Notes: a model not told the origin generated them from the letters alone. DNA of 13,482 nt from JBFWNZ01 sp050250795 (GCA_050250795.1 JBFWNZ010000070.1:1-13482), one strand, 5' to 3'. Shown: positions 6,471 to 13,288, counted from the stretch's first letter. Program-made: numbers and translations.

Positions 6471-6860
6471 TCAGACGCGCCGCCGCTTCGGCGGGCGGCA
6501 GCCATTGTGCGGGATCGGCGTGACGTCGCGGATCGCCGTGATCTGGAAGCCCGCCGATTGCAGCGCACGCAGCGCCGATTCGCGGCCCGACCCCGGCCCC
6601 TTCACGCACACCTCAAGCACCTTCATGCCATGGTCCTGCGCCTTGCGCGCGGCGCTTTCGGCGGCGACCTGCGCGGCATAGGGCGTGGACTTCCGGCTGC
6701 CCTTGAAACCCATGTTGCCGGCCGAGGACCACGAGATCGCGTTGCCCTGGGCATCGGTGATCGTGATCTTGGTATTGTTGAACGTCGCGTTCACATGCGC
6801 GACGCCGGAGGTGATGTTCTTCCGCTCGCGACGCTTAACGCGCGTGGTTGCCTTAGCCAT
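6471..6860 (-). CDS. rpsK: 30S ribosomal protein S11
   Basis: S11 of the small-subunit platform, 129 aa, the usual length. The core GVAHVNATFNNTKITITDAQ, the middle GFKGSRKSTPYAAQVAAE and the C-terminal DVTPIPHNGCRPPKRRRV are all canonical. The Asn-Gly in PHNGCR corresponds to the site where E. coli S11 is known to form isoaspartate. CGGAG precedes the ATG at a rather long distance of about eleven bases. It follows rpsM by 63 nt and precedes rpoA; rpsD, which lies between them in E. coli, is absent, as is usual in alphaproteobacteria. Confidence 0.99.
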   Translation of the reverse strand: MAKATTRVKRRERKNITSGVAHVNATFNNTKITITDAQGNAISWSSAGNMGFKGSRKSTPYAAQVAAESAARKAQDHGMKVLEVCVKGPGSGRESALRALQSAGFQITAIRDVTPIPHNGCRPPKRRRV

Positions 6861-6923
6861 TAGTCTGCGATCTCCGTCTGCCCCAAGGCGCGCCGCGCCG
6901 GAATAGGTTCCTCAGCGTCGCCG

Positions 6924-7301
6924 CTACTTCGTCACTTTCTTCTTGCCCGCAATCGGCCGGGCCGGACCCTTGCGGGTGCGCGCGTTGGTATGGGTGCGCT
7001 GGCCATGCACCGGCAGGCCCTTGCGATGACGCAGTCCGCGATAGCAGCCCAGATCCATCAGCCGCTTGATGTTCATCGCGACCTCGCGACGCAGGTCGCC
7101 TTCGACCACATGGTCGCGGTCGATGGTCTCGCGGATGCGGATGATCTCGCTTTCACTCAGTTCGTTCACGCGACGCGCCGGATCGATCTCGCAGGACTGG
7201 ATGATCCGTTCCGCGCTCTTCGGCCCGATGCCGTGAATATAAGTCAGCGCAATCACCACGCGCTTCTGCGTGGGAAGGTTTACGCCTGCGATACGCGCCA
7301 C
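6924..7301 (-). CDS. rpsM: 30S ribosomal protein S13
   Basis: S13 of the small-subunit head, 125 aa, contacting 16S rRNA, L5 and P-site tRNA. Typical parts are MARIAGVNLP at the start, the helix-hairpin-helix segment YIHGIGPKSAERI, the loop CYRGLRHRKGLPVHGQRT and the basic tail THTNARTRKGPARPIAGKKK. It starts with GTG, supported by GAGGAG seven bases upstream and by the family N-terminus. It is the first gene behind the consensus promoter at 7419-7446, with a leader of about 110 nt, so it probably opens a separately initiated rpsM-rpsK-rpoA-rplQ transcript. No rpmJ lies between it and adk. Confidence 0.99.
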   Translation of the reverse strand: MARIAGVNLPTQKRVVIALTYIHGIGPKSAERIIQSCEIDPARRVNELSESEIIRIRETIDRDHVVEGDLRREVAMNIKRLMDLGCYRGLRHRKGLPVHGQRTHTNARTRKGPARPIAGKKKVTK

Positions 7302-7360
7302 TGCTCGTCTCCTCGTTGCCCAGCCTGCATCCGTCGGGAGCGGGTGTACTCATAGCCGAA

Positions 7361-7387
7361 CGCCCCGACAGCGAACGCGCCGGGGCG
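7361..7387 (-). promoter_or_regulatory. Hairpin in the rpsM leader
   Basis: CGCCCCG (7361-7367) and CGGGGCG (7381-7387) form a perfect seven-pair stem; inside it GCG and CGC can pair around a CGTT-type loop with a small internal bulge. It lies in the leader made from the promoter at 7419-7446, about 60 nt before the rpsM start. A second short repeat GCGCC/GGCGC occurs upstream of it near 7388-7407. Ribosomal protein leaders often carry autoregulatory structures, so this is a candidate; no known class is recognised. Confidence 0.35.
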
Positions 7388-7418
7388 CCGCGCCAGTATC
7401 CCGGCGCTGGGGAGCGGG

Positions 7419-7446
7419 ATTATAGGCATGCGCCCCGCCCTGTCAA
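7419..7446 (-). promoter_or_regulatory. Consensus sigma-70 promoter upstream of rpsM
   Basis: On the minus strand TTGACA (7446-7441) is followed after 16 bases by TATAAT (7424-7419); both hexamers are perfect matches to the housekeeping consensus. The predicted start of transcription is near 7412, giving a leader of about 110 nt to the rpsM GTG. It lies in the 178-nt adk-rpsM gap, oriented toward rpsM. It would supply extra transcription of rpsM-rpsK-rpoA-rplQ beyond read-through from the spc genes. No comparable match was seen elsewhere in the window. Confidence 0.8.
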
Positions 7447-7479
7447 TCGCCGTCCCGGCAAAATTCGCACCGGCTCCCG

Positions 7480-8124
7480 TCACTGCAGAACCACCTCGAT
7501 CTGCCGCGTCACATCGTCGATCGCGGCCATCCCATCCACCTGCGCCAACGCGCCGCGATCCCGGTAATATGGAAGGATCGGCGCCGTCTGTGCGTGATAG
7601 GCATCCAGCCGCGACCGCACCGTCTCGGCCTTGTCGTCGGCGCGCCGCACGAACTCGGTCGCGCCGCAATAATCGCAAACGCCATCCGTCGACGGCTTCT
7701 TATGTGCATCGTGATAGGCCGCGCCACAGCGCTTGCAGCTATAACGACCGGCGATTCGGTCCACCAGCGCGGCGTCATCGACCTTGAGCTCGATCACGCT
7801 GTCGAGCTTGAGTCCCTTACGCTTGAGCAGCGCGTCGAGCGCCTCGGCCTGCGGAACGGTGCGCGGGAAGCCGTCGAGGATGAACCCATTGGCCGCATCC
7901 GGCTGCTCGATACGGCGCGAGATGATCTCGATCATCACCTCGTCCGGCATCAACTGGCCGGCTTCCATCACCGCCTTCGCCCGCTTGCCCAGCTCGCTGC
8001 CCGACGCCACCTCGGCGCGCAGCATATCTCCAGTGGAGAGCTGGACCAGCCCGTGCTTCTCCTCGATTCGCTTCGCCTGGGTGCCCTTTCCGGCCCCTGG
8101 CGGTCCCAGCAGGATTACGATCAT
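7480..8124 (-). CDS. adk: Adenylate kinase with zinc-type LID
   Basis: Catalyses ATP + AMP = 2 ADP in the cytosol; 214 aa. The P-loop GPPGAGKGT is at residues 7-15, the AMP-binding signature FILDGFPRT at 81-89, and the LID domain spans about 122-160 with Arg-rich ends (VDRIAGRYSC, RRADDKAETV). The LID carries four cysteines in two Cys-x2-Cys pairs (130/133 and 150/153), the zinc-binding arrangement, unlike E. coli Adk which lacks them. The ATG overlaps the secY TGA (ATGA), so translation is probably coupled; GAGGGG lies nine bases upstream. The secY-adk pairing is conserved in spc operons of many bacteria. Confidence 0.98.
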   Translation of the reverse strand: MIVILLGPPGAGKGTQAKRIEEKHGLVQLSTGDMLRAEVASGSELGKRAKAVMEAGQLMPDEVMIEIISRRIEQPDAANGFILDGFPRTVPQAEALDALLKRKGLKLDSVIELKVDDAALVDRIAGRYSCKRCGAAYHDAHKKPSTDGVCDYCGATEFVRRADDKAETVRSRLDAYHAQTAPILPYYRDRGALAQVDGMAAIDDVTRQIEVVLQ

Positions 8125-9464
8125 CCGCGCCGTCCCCTCAACCGCGACTTCTTGATGAGTCCTTCATACTGGTGCGCCAGCAGATGCGAATGCACCTGGG
8201 CCACCGTATCCATCGTCACCGTGACCACGATCAGCAGGCTAGTGCCGCCGAAATAGAAGGGCACGGCGAAATACGAGATCAGGAATTCCGGGATCATGCA
8301 GATCACGGCCAGGTAGAAGGCACCGAACACCGTCAGCCGGGTCAGCACATAGTCCAGATAGTCGGCGGTGTTCTTGCCCGGCCGGATGCCCGGAATGAAG
8401 CCGCCGTAATTCTTCAGGTTGTCCGCCGTCTCCTGCGGGTTGAAGACGATGGCGGTATAGAAGAAGGCGAAGAACACGATCAGCGCGACATAGATCACCA
8501 GAAACAGCGGCTGGCCATGCCCCAGCATCGCAGTGACCGTCGACAGCCACTCCGGCCCCTGCCCGCCCGAGAAATTCGCGACCGTCAGCGGCAGCAGCAG
8601 CAGCGAACTCGCGAAGATCGGCGGGATGACGCCAGAGGTGTTGAGCTTCAGCGGCAGATGGCTCGATTCGCCGCCGAACATGCGGTTGCCGACCTGCCGT
8701 TTCGGATACTGCACGACGATGCGGCGCTGCGCGCGCTCGACATAGACGACCGCGGTGATGACCACGACCGAGAGGATCAGCAGCAGAACGATCACCCCGG
8801 CCGACAAGGCGCCCGTCCGGCCCAGTTCCAGGGTGCCCGCCAGCGAGGCCGGCAGGTTCGCGACGATGCCCGCGAAGATGATGAGCGAGATGCCGTTGCC
8901 GACGCCGCGCTGCGTCACCTGCTCGCCCAGCCACATCAGGAAGATGGTGCCGCCGACCAGGGTCACGACCGTCGTCATCCGGAAATACAGGCCCGGGTCG
9001 ATCACCGCCGACCCCGCCGAGCCGCTCATCCCCTCAAGCCCGGCCGCGAGGCCATAGGCCTGGAAGGTCGCCAGGAACACCGTGCCGTAGCGGGTATACT
9101 GGTTGATCTTCTTCCGGCCCGCCTCGCCTTCCTTCTTCATCTGCTCGAAGGACGGCACGACCGCCGTCATGAGCTGCATGATGATGGCCGCCGAGATGTA
9201 AGGCATGATGTTGAGGGCGAAGATGGTCATCCGCCCCAGCGCGCCGCCGGCGAACATGTCGAACATGCCCAGGATGCCGCCGCGCTGCTGGTTGAATATC
9301 TCCGCCAGCACGACAGGGTCGATACCCGGCAGCGGGATATGCGTGCCGAGGCGATAAACCAGCAGCGCCCCGATCGTGAACCAGATGCGCTTCTTCAGTT
9401 CGGTCGCCTTGCTGAAGGCGCCGAAGTTGAAGTTGGATGCGAGCTGTTCCGCGGCTGATGCCAT
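8121..9464 (-). CDS. secY: Preprotein translocase subunit SecY
   Basis: Central channel of the SecYEG translocon in the inner membrane, 447 aa with ten membrane helices. The N-terminus (ATELKKRIWFTIGALLVYRLGT, then HIPLPGID) is typical. The plug and helix 2 follow (GGILGMFDMFAGGALGRM), then NIMPYISAAIIMQL. The cytoplasmic loop C5 has GGFIPGIRPGKNTADYLD, with the Arg equivalent to E. coli Arg357 needed for SecA action. The basic tail is KKSRLRGRRG. The ribosome site is poor: GGGA about nine bases upstream, or GGAG only one base away. It follows rplO after an unusually long 177-nt gap with two hairpins and overlaps adk by four bases. Confidence 0.98.
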   Translation of the reverse strand: MASAAEQLASNFNFGAFSKATELKKRIWFTIGALLVYRLGTHIPLPGIDPVVLAEIFNQQRGGILGMFDMFAGGALGRMTIFALNIMPYISAAIIMQLMTAVVPSFEQMKKEGEAGRKKINQYTRYGTVFLATFQAYGLAAGLEGMSGSAGSAVIDPGLYFRMTTVVTLVGGTIFLMWLGEQVTQRGVGNGISLIIFAGIVANLPASLAGTLELGRTGALSAGVIVLLLILSVVVITAVVYVERAQRRIVVQYPKRQVGNRMFGGESSHLPLKLNTSGVIPPIFASSLLLLPLTVANFSGGQGPEWLSTVTAMLGHGQPLFLVIYVALIVFFAFFYTAIVFNPQETADNLKNYGGFIPGIRPGKNTADYLDYVLTRLTVFGAFYLAVICMIPEFLISYFAVPFYFGGTSLLIVVTVTMDTVAQVHSHLLAHQYEGLIKKSRLRGRRG

Positions 9465-9482
9465 GCTCCGGGTCCCGTCTGT

Positions 9483-9510
9483 CGCCGCGCTAGACTGCCG
9501 TTGCGCGGCG
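9483..9510 (-). other. Hairpin in the secY leader
   Basis: CGCCGCGC (9483-9490) and GCGCGGCG (9503-9510) form a perfect eight-pair stem around a twelve-base loop. It ends 18 nt before the secY ATG, just upstream of the weak ribosome site. It might modulate ribosome access to secY; this is inference, and GC-rich sequence raises the chance background. Confidence 0.35.
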
Positions 9511-9619
9511 TGGTGACTGTCGCGACCGCGACGCGGCGGCGGGCGCGATCTTACCGACCGCCCCCGACCGCAATTCCATCCTCTTTCCCTGCGGCCGGGT
9601 CACGCCCCAGCCTCCGGCC

Positions 9620-9640
9620 GCGCCGCGAACCTCGCGGCGC
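9620..9640 (-). terminator. Perfect 9-bp hairpin directly after rplO
   Basis: GCGCCGCGA (9620-9628) and TCGCGGCGC (9632-9640) pair perfectly around a three-base loop. The stem starts one base after the rplO TGA. The sequence that follows on the minus strand (GGCCGGAGGCTGG) has no U-tract. It may be a partial terminator or a processing and stability element between rplO and secY. Confidence 0.45.
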
Positions 9641-9641
9641 A

Positions 9642-10133
9642 TCAGGCCCCTTCGGCCTCCGACGCCTCGGCCTTGCCGCCGATGATCGTGACCGAACCGC
9701 CCGCCTTCTCCACCGCAGCGACCGCGGCCTTGGTCGCGCCGGCCGCCTCGATGCTGAGCTTCACCGTCAGTTCGCCATTCGCGAGCAGGCGGATGCCGTC
9801 GCGCACGCGGCGCAGCACGCCGGCCGCAACCAGGGCGGCTTCCGTGATCGTCTGTCCGGCATCCAGCTTGCCGGCATCGACGGCCTTCTGCAGCCGGTTC
9901 AGGCCGATCTCGTTGTAGCGCTTGCGGAACACATTCGTGAAACCGCGCTTCGGCACGCGCCGGTAGACCGGCATCTGGCCGCCTTCGAAGCCGTTGATCG
10001 ACACGCCGGTGCGGGCCTTCTGGCCCTTCACGCCGCGGCCGCTGGTCTTGCCCAGGCCCGAGCCGATACCGCGGCCGACGCGCTTGCGCTTCGTCCGTGC
10101 GCCCGGATTGTCGGAAAGTTCGTTCAATCGCAT
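9642..10133 (-). CDS. rplO: 50S ribosomal protein L15
   Basis: L15 of the large subunit, 163 aa. The start MRLNELSDNPGARTKRKRVG, the Gly/Arg-rich extended arm (RGIGSGLGKTSGRGVKGQKA) and FEGGQMPVYRRVPKRGF are diagnostic; the globular C-terminal part ends GGSVTIIGGKAEASEAEGA. I use ATG 10133 because it gives the family N-terminus and has AGAGG eight bases upstream; the longer frame to 10208 would read through the end of rpmD. It follows rpmD by 55 nt. A nine-pair hairpin begins one base after its stop codon. Confidence 0.98.
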   Translation of the reverse strand: MRLNELSDNPGARTKRKRVGRGIGSGLGKTSGRGVKGQKARTGVSINGFEGGQMPVYRRVPKRGFTNVFRKRYNEIGLNRLQKAVDAGKLDAGQTITEAALVAAGVLRRVRDGIRLLANGELTVKLSIEAAGATKAAVAAVEKAGGSVTIIGGKAEASEAEGA

Positions 10134-10188
10134 CGTCGTCGCCTCTCTGCGTGGTCGTGCATCCGCGTCGCCGCGGCGCGGGGCCGTC

Positions 10189-10380
10189 TCAGCCCTCGCC
10201 CTCGACACGCACCAGGTGCTTCACCTTGTCGATCATGCCGCGAACCGAGGGCGTATCCTCAAGCTCGCGGGTGCGGTGCATCTTGTTCAGGCCCAGGCCG
10301 ATCAGCGTCGCCCGCTGGTCCTTGGGACGGCGGATCGGGCTGCCGATCTGGGTGACGCGCAACGTCTTCTTCGCGGCCAT
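10189..10380 (-). CDS. rpmD: 50S ribosomal protein L30
   Basis: L30 of the large subunit, 63 aa, the usual bacterial size. MAAKKTLRVTQIGSPIRRPK, then QRATLIGLGLNKMHRTRELED and RGMIDKVKHLV cover the whole family pattern. The ATG overlaps the rpsE TGA (ATGA), with AAGGGG seven bases upstream inside rpsE, so it is probably translated by coupling to rpsE. The longer frame upstream only repeats rpsE sequence in another frame. The order rpsE-rpmD-rplO is the standard spc order. Confidence 0.98.
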   Translation of the reverse strand: MAAKKTLRVTQIGSPIRRPKDQRATLIGLGLNKMHRTRELEDTPSVRGMIDKVKHLVRVEGEG

Positions 10381-11018
10381 CACGCATCCCCTTCCGCTTC
10401 GGCGGCGACCGCGGTCGCACCTTCGTCGCGGCGGCCGATGATCTCGCCCACCTTCTTGCCGCGCTTCGTCGCGACCTGGCGCGGCGAGACGCAACCCGTC
10501 AAGGCGGCAAAGGTCGCCTTAATCATGTTGTGCGGATTGGCGGTGCCGGTCGACTTGGCCACCACGTCCTGCACGCCAAGCGCCTCGAAGACCGCGCGCA
10601 TCGGACCGCCGGCGATGATGCCGGTTCCGGCCGGCGCGTTGCGCAGCACAACGTTGCCCGCGCCGAACTGGCCGCGCACGTCGTGATGCAGCGTCCGGCC
10701 CTCGCGCAGCGGGACCCGGATCATGCTGCCCCGCGCCCGTTCGGTTGCCTTGCGGATAGCTTCCGGCACCTCGCGCGCCTTGCCCAGGCCATAGCCGACC
10801 CGGCCGCGGCCATCGCCCACGATCATGATCGCGGCGAAGCCGAAACGCCGGCCGCCCTTCACGACCTTGGCCACGCGATTGATGCCGACCAGCTTCTCGA
10901 TCAGCTCGCTCTCGGGTCCGCGCTCCTCGCGCGGTCCGCGACGGCGCGGACCGCCCTCGCCCCGGCTGCCGCCACCGGCTGCCGCGCCCGATCCCCGTGT
11001 CTGTGGTGCTCGTGCCAT
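10380..11018 (-). CDS. rpsE: 30S ribosomal protein S5
   Basis: S5 of the small subunit, near the mRNA entry and the decoding region, 212 aa. The conserved body starts at about residue 37 (ELIEKLVGINRVAKVVKGGR), with the double-stranded-RNA-binding-like domain, then GYGLGKAREVPEAIRKATE, and the second domain with NVVLRNAPAGTGIIAGG and NPHNMIKATF. Before it is a low-complexity Gly/Arg-rich extension of about 36 residues (GAAAGGGSRGEGGPRRRG), longer than the short N-terminus of E. coli S5. ATG 11018 is chosen because the frame upstream (to 11099) overlaps rplR; a GAGGG lies ten bases before it. It follows rplR by 16 nt and overlaps rpmD. Confidence 0.97.
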   Translation of the reverse strand: MARAPQTRGSGAAAGGGSRGEGGPRRRGPREERGPESELIEKLVGINRVAKVVKGGRRFGFAAIMIVGDGRGRVGYGLGKAREVPEAIRKATERARGSMIRVPLREGRTLHHDVRGQFGAGNVVLRNAPAGTGIIAGGPMRAVFEALGVQDVVAKSTGTANPHNMIKATFAALTGCVSPRQVATKRGKKVGEIIGRRDEGATAVAAEAEGDA

Positions 11019-11034
11019 CGTCTTCGGACCCTCG

Positions 11035-11397
11035 TCAGAATTCCAGGCCGGCTTCGCGCGCGGCATCGGCCAGCGCTTTGACCCGGCCGTGATAGGCATA
11101 GCCGCCGCGGTCGAACACGACCTGCGTCAGCCCCGCTTCCTTCGCGCGCTCGGCCAGCAGCTTGCCAACCGCGGCCGCCGCCGCCTTGTCCGCGCCCGTC
11201 TTCAGCGCGCCCTTCAGCGACGCCTCCAGCGTCGACGCCGCCGCCAGCGTATGGCCGGCATTGTCGTCGATGATCTGGGCATAGATGTGCTTGCCGGAAC
11301 GGAATACCGACAACCGCAGGCGACCGCGAGCAAGATTGCGCAGGCGGTAGCGTGTGCGGCGGCGACGCCGCTCGAACAGCTCTTTCGCGTTAAGCAT
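11035..11397 (-). CDS. rplR: 50S ribosomal protein L18
   Basis: L18 of the central protuberance, which binds 5S rRNA with L5; 120 aa, the usual length. The basic N-terminus (FERRRRRTRYRLR), the strand RLRLSVFRSGKHIYAQIIDD and the C-terminal FDRGGYAYHGRVKALADAAREAGLEF pattern (read in two parts) are characteristic. AGGGG lies ten bases before the ATG. It sits between rplF (12 nt gap) and rpsE (16 nt gap). Confidence 0.98.
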   Translation of the reverse strand: MLNAKELFERRRRRTRYRLRNLARGRLRLSVFRSGKHIYAQIIDDNAGHTLAAASTLEASLKGALKTGADKAAAAAVGKLLAERAKEAGLTQVVFDRGGYAYHGRVKALADAAREAGLEF

Positions 11398-11409
11398 CGC
11401 TGTCGTCCC

Positions 11410-11949
11410 CTACTTCTTCTTGCCTTCCTTACGGACAATCACTTCGTCGTCATACCGCACGCCCTTGCCCTTGTAGGGCTCCGGCGGCCGGTATGCGCGA
11501 ATCTCGCTCGCAACCTGCCCGACCTGCTGCTTGTCCGAGCCCTTGACCGCGATCACGTCGCGGCGGTCGCCCTCAAGCTCCACGGTCACGCCCGCCGGCA
11601 CCTCATAGAGGATGTCGTGGCTATGGCCGAGTTGCAGCGTCAGCGTGCGGCCCTGCAGCTGCGCGCGATAACCGACACCGGTCATCATCAGCCGCCGGGT
11701 ATATCCCTGCGACACGCCCAGCACGGCATTGTTCACCAGGTTCCGCGTGGTGCCCCACAGCGCGCGGGCGCGCTTGGATTCGTTGCGCGGCGTCACCCAG
11801 ATCATATTGTCCTTGCGCTCGACCGCGATGTCGTCGGCAAGAGGCACCGCCTGCTCGCCCAACTTACCCTTCGCGGTCAACGCGCGCCCGGCGATCGTCA
11901 CTTCGACGCCGCTGGGAATCTCGACGGGGTACTTGCCCACCCGTGACAT
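11410..11949 (-). CDS. rplF: 50S ribosomal protein L6
   Basis: L6 of the large subunit near the factor-binding site, 179 aa. It has the two repeated alpha/beta domains of the family: MSRVGKYPVEIPSGVEV at the start, GTTRNLVNNAVLGVSQGY near the domain joint, and the C-terminal signature PPEPYKGKGVRYDDEVI, with a basic KKEGKKK-like end. ATG 11949 gives the family N-terminus and has GGAGG five bases upstream; the longer frame to 11988 overlaps rpsH. It lies 23 nt after rpsH. Confidence 0.98.
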   Translation of the reverse strand: MSRVGKYPVEIPSGVEVTIAGRALTAKGKLGEQAVPLADDIAVERKDNMIWVTPRNESKRARALWGTTRNLVNNAVLGVSQGYTRRLMMTGVGYRAQLQGRTLTLQLGHSHDILYEVPAGVTVELEGDRRDVIAVKGSDKQQVGQVASEIRAYRPPEPYKGKGVRYDDEVIVRKEGKKK

Positions 11950-11972
11950 GACTGCCTCCGATCCTGCCCTGG

Positions 11973-12371
11973 TCAGAATACCTGGCACAGCACCTCGCCG
12001 CCGACATTCGCCTTGCGCGCCTCGTTGTCCGAGAGCACGCCACGCGGCGTCGACAGGATCGAGATGCCAAGGCCGTTATAAACCCTGGGCAGATCCTTGA
12101 TCTTCGAATAGACGCGACGGCCCGGCTTGGAGACACGCGAAATCTCGCGGATCACCGGATCGCCCTCGTGGTACTTCAACTCGATGGTCAGCTCGGCAAT
12201 GCCCTTGCGCACTTCCGCCCAGCTGTAGCCACGGATATAGCCTTCACGCTGAAGCACTTCCAGCACCGTGGTGCGGAACTTCGACGCCGGGCAGGTCACG
12301 GTCGCCTTGCGTGCGACCTGGCCGTTCCGGATACGCGTCAGCATATCGCCGAGTGGATCACTCATCGCCAT
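11973..12371 (-). CDS. rpsH: 30S ribosomal protein S8
   Basis: S8 of the small subunit, a primary 16S rRNA binder, 132 aa. SDPLGDMLTRIRNGQ opens the protein and the C-terminal SKPGRRVYSKIKDLPRVYNG and STPRGVLSDNEARK blocks are canonical. The ribosome site GGAGGAG directly follows, and shares sequence with, the rpsN stop codon (TAGGAGGAG), suiting coupled translation. ATG 12371 is nine bases from it; a second in-frame ATG at 12365 would give a protein two residues shorter and cannot be excluded. In E. coli S8 is the repressor of the spc operon; a target near rplE was not recognised by eye here. Confidence 0.98.
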   Translation of the reverse strand: MAMSDPLGDMLTRIRNGQVARKATVTCPASKFRTTVLEVLQREGYIRGYSWAEVRKGIAELTIELKYHEGDPVIREISRVSKPGRRVYSKIKDLPRVYNGLGISILSTPRGVLSDNEARKANVGGEVLCQVF

Positions 12372-12384
12372 CTCGTGGCTCCTC

Positions 12385-12690
12385 CTACCAGCTCGACTTC
12401 ACCACGCCGGGGATCAAACCCTGCGAGGCGAGTTCGCGCAGCGCGATACGCGACATCTTGAACTTGCGGTAAAAGGCGCGCGGGCGGCCGGTGACATCGC
12501 ACCGGTTACGCACCCGAACGCCCGACCCGTTGCGCGGCATTTCCGCCAGCTTGAGCCGTGCGGCGAACGCTTCCTCGGCCGAGAGATTGCGGTTCGCGGC
12601 GATCGCCTTCAGTCGCGCACGCTTCGCAGCGTGCCGCTTCACCAGGCGGGCGCGGTTGCCGTTCTTCTCGATGGCGCTTTTCTTAGCCAT
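12385..12690 (-). CDS. rpsN: 30S ribosomal protein S14 (zinc-independent form)
   Basis: S14 of the small-subunit head, 101 aa. The length and the single Cys in NRCDVTGRPRAFYRKF mark it as the long form without the four-cysteine zinc site. MAKKSAIEKNGNRARLVKRH at the start and SRIALRELASQGLIPGVVKSSW (end block) match the family. GGAG lies about eleven bases before the ATG. It follows rplE by 23 nt, and its stop codon is part of the rpsH ribosome site. Confidence 0.98.
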   Translation of the reverse strand: MAKKSAIEKNGNRARLVKRHAAKRARLKAIAANRNLSAEEAFAARLKLAEMPRNGSGVRVRNRCDVTGRPRAFYRKFKMSRIALRELASQGLIPGVVKSSW

Positions 12691-12713
12691 ATGCCCTGAA
12701 CTCCGCTTCTAAC

Positions 12714-13271
12714 TCAGCTCGCGAACGGCATGTCGAACCCCTTGAGAAGGACGCGCGCCTCCTCATCGGTCCCTGCCGTCGTGCAGATGACGATATCCAT
12801 GCCGCGGATCTGATCGACCTTGTCGTAGTCGATTTCCGGAAACACGATCTGCTCCTTCAAGCCCATGGCATAGTTGCCCCGGCCGTCGAAGCTCTTGCCC
12901 GGCACGCCGCGAAAGTCGCGGACGCGCGGCAGCGCGATCGTGATCAGGCGATCGAGGAATTCATACATGCGGTTGCGGCGCAGGGTCACCTTCACGCCGA
13001 TCGGCATGCCCTCGCGCAGCTTGAAGTTCGCAATCGACTTCTTCGCACGGGTAATGACCGGCTTCTGGCCGGTGATGCGCGTCAGGTCCTCGATCACGGA
13101 GTTGATCTTCTTGGAATCGCCGACCGCCACACCGGCGCCGACATTCACCACGATCTTCTCCAGACGCGGCACCTGCATCGGGTTCTTGTAACCGAACGCC
13201 TCCATCAACTGCGCCCGGACGACACTGTCGTACCGGTCGCGCATGCGGGGCGTGTAACTTGTCTCGGCCAT
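12714..13271 (-). CDS. rplE: 50S ribosomal protein L5
   Basis: L5 of the large subunit, which binds 5S rRNA and contacts S13 and P-site tRNA, 185 aa. Clear blocks are QVPRLEKIVVNVGAG, GQKPVITRAKKSIANFKLR, GMPIGVKVTLRRNRMYEFLD, RVRDFRGVPGKSFDGRGNY and the C-terminal EARVLLKGFDMPF. GAGAGG precedes the ATG by about nine bases. It follows rplX by 17 nt and precedes rpsN by 23 nt, the normal spc order. Confidence 0.98.
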   Translation of the reverse strand: MAETSYTPRMRDRYDSVVRAQLMEAFGYKNPMQVPRLEKIVVNVGAGVAVGDSKKINSVIEDLTRITGQKPVITRAKKSIANFKLREGMPIGVKVTLRRNRMYEFLDRLITIALPRVRDFRGVPGKSFDGRGNYAMGLKEQIVFPEIDYDKVDQIRGMDIVICTTAGTDEEARVLLKGFDMPFAS

Positions 13272-13288
13272 CGCTCTACGCCTCTCGC

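Larger units (their letters stand above)
9465..9641 (-). other. rplO-secY intergenic region
   Basis: This 177-nt gap holds no gene that I can support. It contains the hairpin just after the rplO stop (9620-9640), the secY leader hairpin (9483-9510) and a small palindrome GTCGCG-AC-CGCGAC (9519-9532). On the minus strand TTGCGG and TAAGAT lie 14 bases apart, too close for a convincing promoter. The gap is long for this position in an otherwise tightly packed operon. Confidence 0.5.

Noticed and set aside
6887..6899. Short hairpin GGCGC-GCC-GCGCC in the rpsM-rpsK gap
   Set aside because: Five pairs of pure G/C in a GC-rich gap is within what chance would give; not reported as a feature.
7302..7479. 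rpmJ (L36) between adk and rpsM
   Set aside because: No small Cys-containing basic frame with the L36 pattern is present; the gap holds a promoter and a structured leader.
8172..9458. Long open frame on the plus strand opposite secY (428 codons)
   Set aside because: It mirrors secY; its highly charged, repetitive composition is the complement of membrane-helix codons. The same reasoning removes the antisense frames opposite rarA, deg, rpoA, adk, rplR and rpsE.
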